From: Clostridiales bacterium
Lineage (GTDB): Bacteria; Bacillota; Clostridia; Oscillospirales; Oscillospiraceae
Assembly (NCBI GenBank): GCA_004557735.1
Contig: SFFV01000026.1
Location: 1-22,635, forward strand
Length of the DNA: 22,635 nucleotides
Reading direction: 5' to 3'
Shown here: positions 22,261 to 22,635 of the stretch, piece by piece
How the letters are laid out: every line of letters begins with the position of its first letter
Position numbering within the stretch: position 1 is the stretch's first letter
Notes under the pieces: generated by a model
The model's input: the letters and a program-made list of their open reading frames with translations, nothing else
Told to the model about the DNA's origin: nothing
Databases searched by the model: none
Made by a program: the position numbers and the translations under genes

Positions 22261-22466
22261 TAGACTGCCCCGGTTTGTGTGGACAGTACAAAAAGAGGCT
22301 CTTGTGCAGGATCATTAAGTTTTAAGCGGAGTGGCGCAGCGTTAGCGGCGCCACTCCGGTTTTTGTCTGGATGCGCTCGCAGTTGTAGAAATGAACATAT
22401 CTGTCAATCAGGTATTCCGCCTCCTTGAGCGTCATGGGTTTGTGCCGATAGATACATTCTGATTTT
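22261..22466 (-). mobile_element. Truncated IS3-family element (transposase-end fragment)
   Basis: The right end has a terminal sequence beginning TAGACTGCCCCGGTTTGTGT at 22261 and continuing with GGACAGTACA, typical of IS3-family terminal repeats. Inside, on the minus strand, is the end of a transposase. The coding match stops near 22466, beyond which unrelated sequence begins, so the other end and most of the transposase are gone. No target duplication can be assessed. An 11-bp-stem hairpin (22327-22337 with 22348-22358) overlaps the transposase stop. Confidence 0.75.
22322..22466 (-). pseudogene. IS3-family transposase C-terminal fragment
   Basis: About 47 residues of the integrase-core end survive: L-K-S-E-C-I-Y-R-H-K-P, then E-A-E-Y-L-I-D-R-Y-V-H-F-Y-N-C-E-R-I-Q, K-T-G-V-A-P-L and L-R-H-S-A, diagnostic of IS3/IS150-type DDE transposases whose final catalytic Glu and C-terminal helices lie here. 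The frame is open further upstream to 22555 but that part does not resemble transposase and overlaps another short membrane-type frame. A remnant only; no activity expected. Confidence 0.8.
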
Positions 22467-22635
22467 AGATCTGTAAGCTGCCGATCCCTTTGCCCTCCGC
22501 ATCTTTTCTCTCCTTTCTTGCGCGGAAAATACTCAGGGCAAGCAGCATAGCGCAATAGAACAAAATGCCAATGGCAAGAATCAACTGAAAGTCACGCATT
22601 TCAGAATAGGAAACAGTGGAAAAACGCAACACACA
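22465..22635 (-). CDS. C-terminal part of an unidentified single-pass membrane protein (partial)
   Basis: On the minus strand a frame open from the window edge ends at 22465. It has an aliphatic helix, I-L-A-I-G-I-L-F-Y-C-A-M-L-L-A-L-S-I, then a basic/charged tail, F-R-A-R-K-E-R-K-D. An internal ATG at 22599 would give 44 residues but has no ribosome site, so a longer protein beginning outside the window is preferred. The stop falls exactly at the junction with the IS fragment, so the true end may have been replaced by the insertion or deletion. No family recognised. Confidence 0.4.
   Translation of the reverse strand, partial: CVLRFSTVSYSEMRDFQLILAIGILFYCAMLLALSIFRARKERKDAEGKGIGSLQI

Noticed and set aside
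1..22635. tRNA, rRNA or CRISPR genes
   Set aside because: No cloverleaf with a TTC-type T loop, rRNA-like stretch or spaced repeat array was seen on reading the intergenic regions by eye; a covariance-model search was not possible.

Overview
The window looks like chromosomal DNA of a high-GC Firmicute, most plausibly an Oscillospiraceae-like or other gut Clostridia member. This rests on the family mix (yqeB/selD, an SPFH protein with zinc ribbons, a DUF4829-type lipoprotein, CotH plus lamin-tail surface protein), strong AGGAGG-type ribosome binding sites, Gram-positive lipoprotein signals and the absence of outer-membrane genes. The taxonomic call is inference. G/C-rich third codon positions leave long antisense open frames throughout; I treat these as shadows.

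Layout. 21-2191 (minus) is a CPA2-type cation/proton antiporter overlapping an MgtC-family membrane protein, divergent from a LysR regulator (2321-3214) across a compact region with face-to-face promoters and an inverted-repeat operator candidate. 3277-6044 (minus) is a three-gene envelope operon: an Ig-like, Pro/Thr-rich, C-terminally membrane-anchored protein, an SPFH protein with three zinc ribbons, and a Pro/Thr-rich lipoprotein. Divergent from it is mannose-6-phosphate isomerase (6190-7155). 7279-9612 (minus) is the most interesting locus: a short-chain dehydrogenase followed by a fusion of an acyl carrier protein domain to an alpha-oxoamine synthase, behind a perfect TTGACA-N17-TATAAT promoter. 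This is the gene logic of sphingoid or other aminolipid synthesis. Back to back with it is a second strong promoter driving an M42 peptidase, a coiled-coil membrane protein and a DUF4829-like lipoprotein (9801-11825).

11896-12783 (minus) is a second LysR regulator, divergent from yqeB-selD (12923-14786) over a palindrome that carries both -35 boxes. yqeB and selD overlap and point to the selenium-dependent molybdenum hydroxylase pathway. A DMT-family exporter (14963-15856) follows after an unusual, repeat- and hairpin-rich 176-bp leader. Convergent to it is a translationally coupled pair: a diacylglycerol glucosyltransferase/MGDG-synthase-type GT28 enzyme with a TTG start, and a divergent PlsY-type acyltransferase. 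A TetR regulator then precedes a 1075-residue surface protein (18468-21695) with lamin-tail repeats, a chitobiase-like domain and a CotH kinase domain.

The right edge (21768-22635) is decayed: a frameshifted and internally deleted acyltransferase-3 gene, a truncated IS3-family end that seems to have landed in that gene's terminator, and the end of an unidentified membrane protein. A recurring theme is envelope chemistry: aminolipid enzymes, PlsY-like and glycolipid enzymes, SPFH membrane organisation, lipoproteins and a large anchored surface kinase-like protein.
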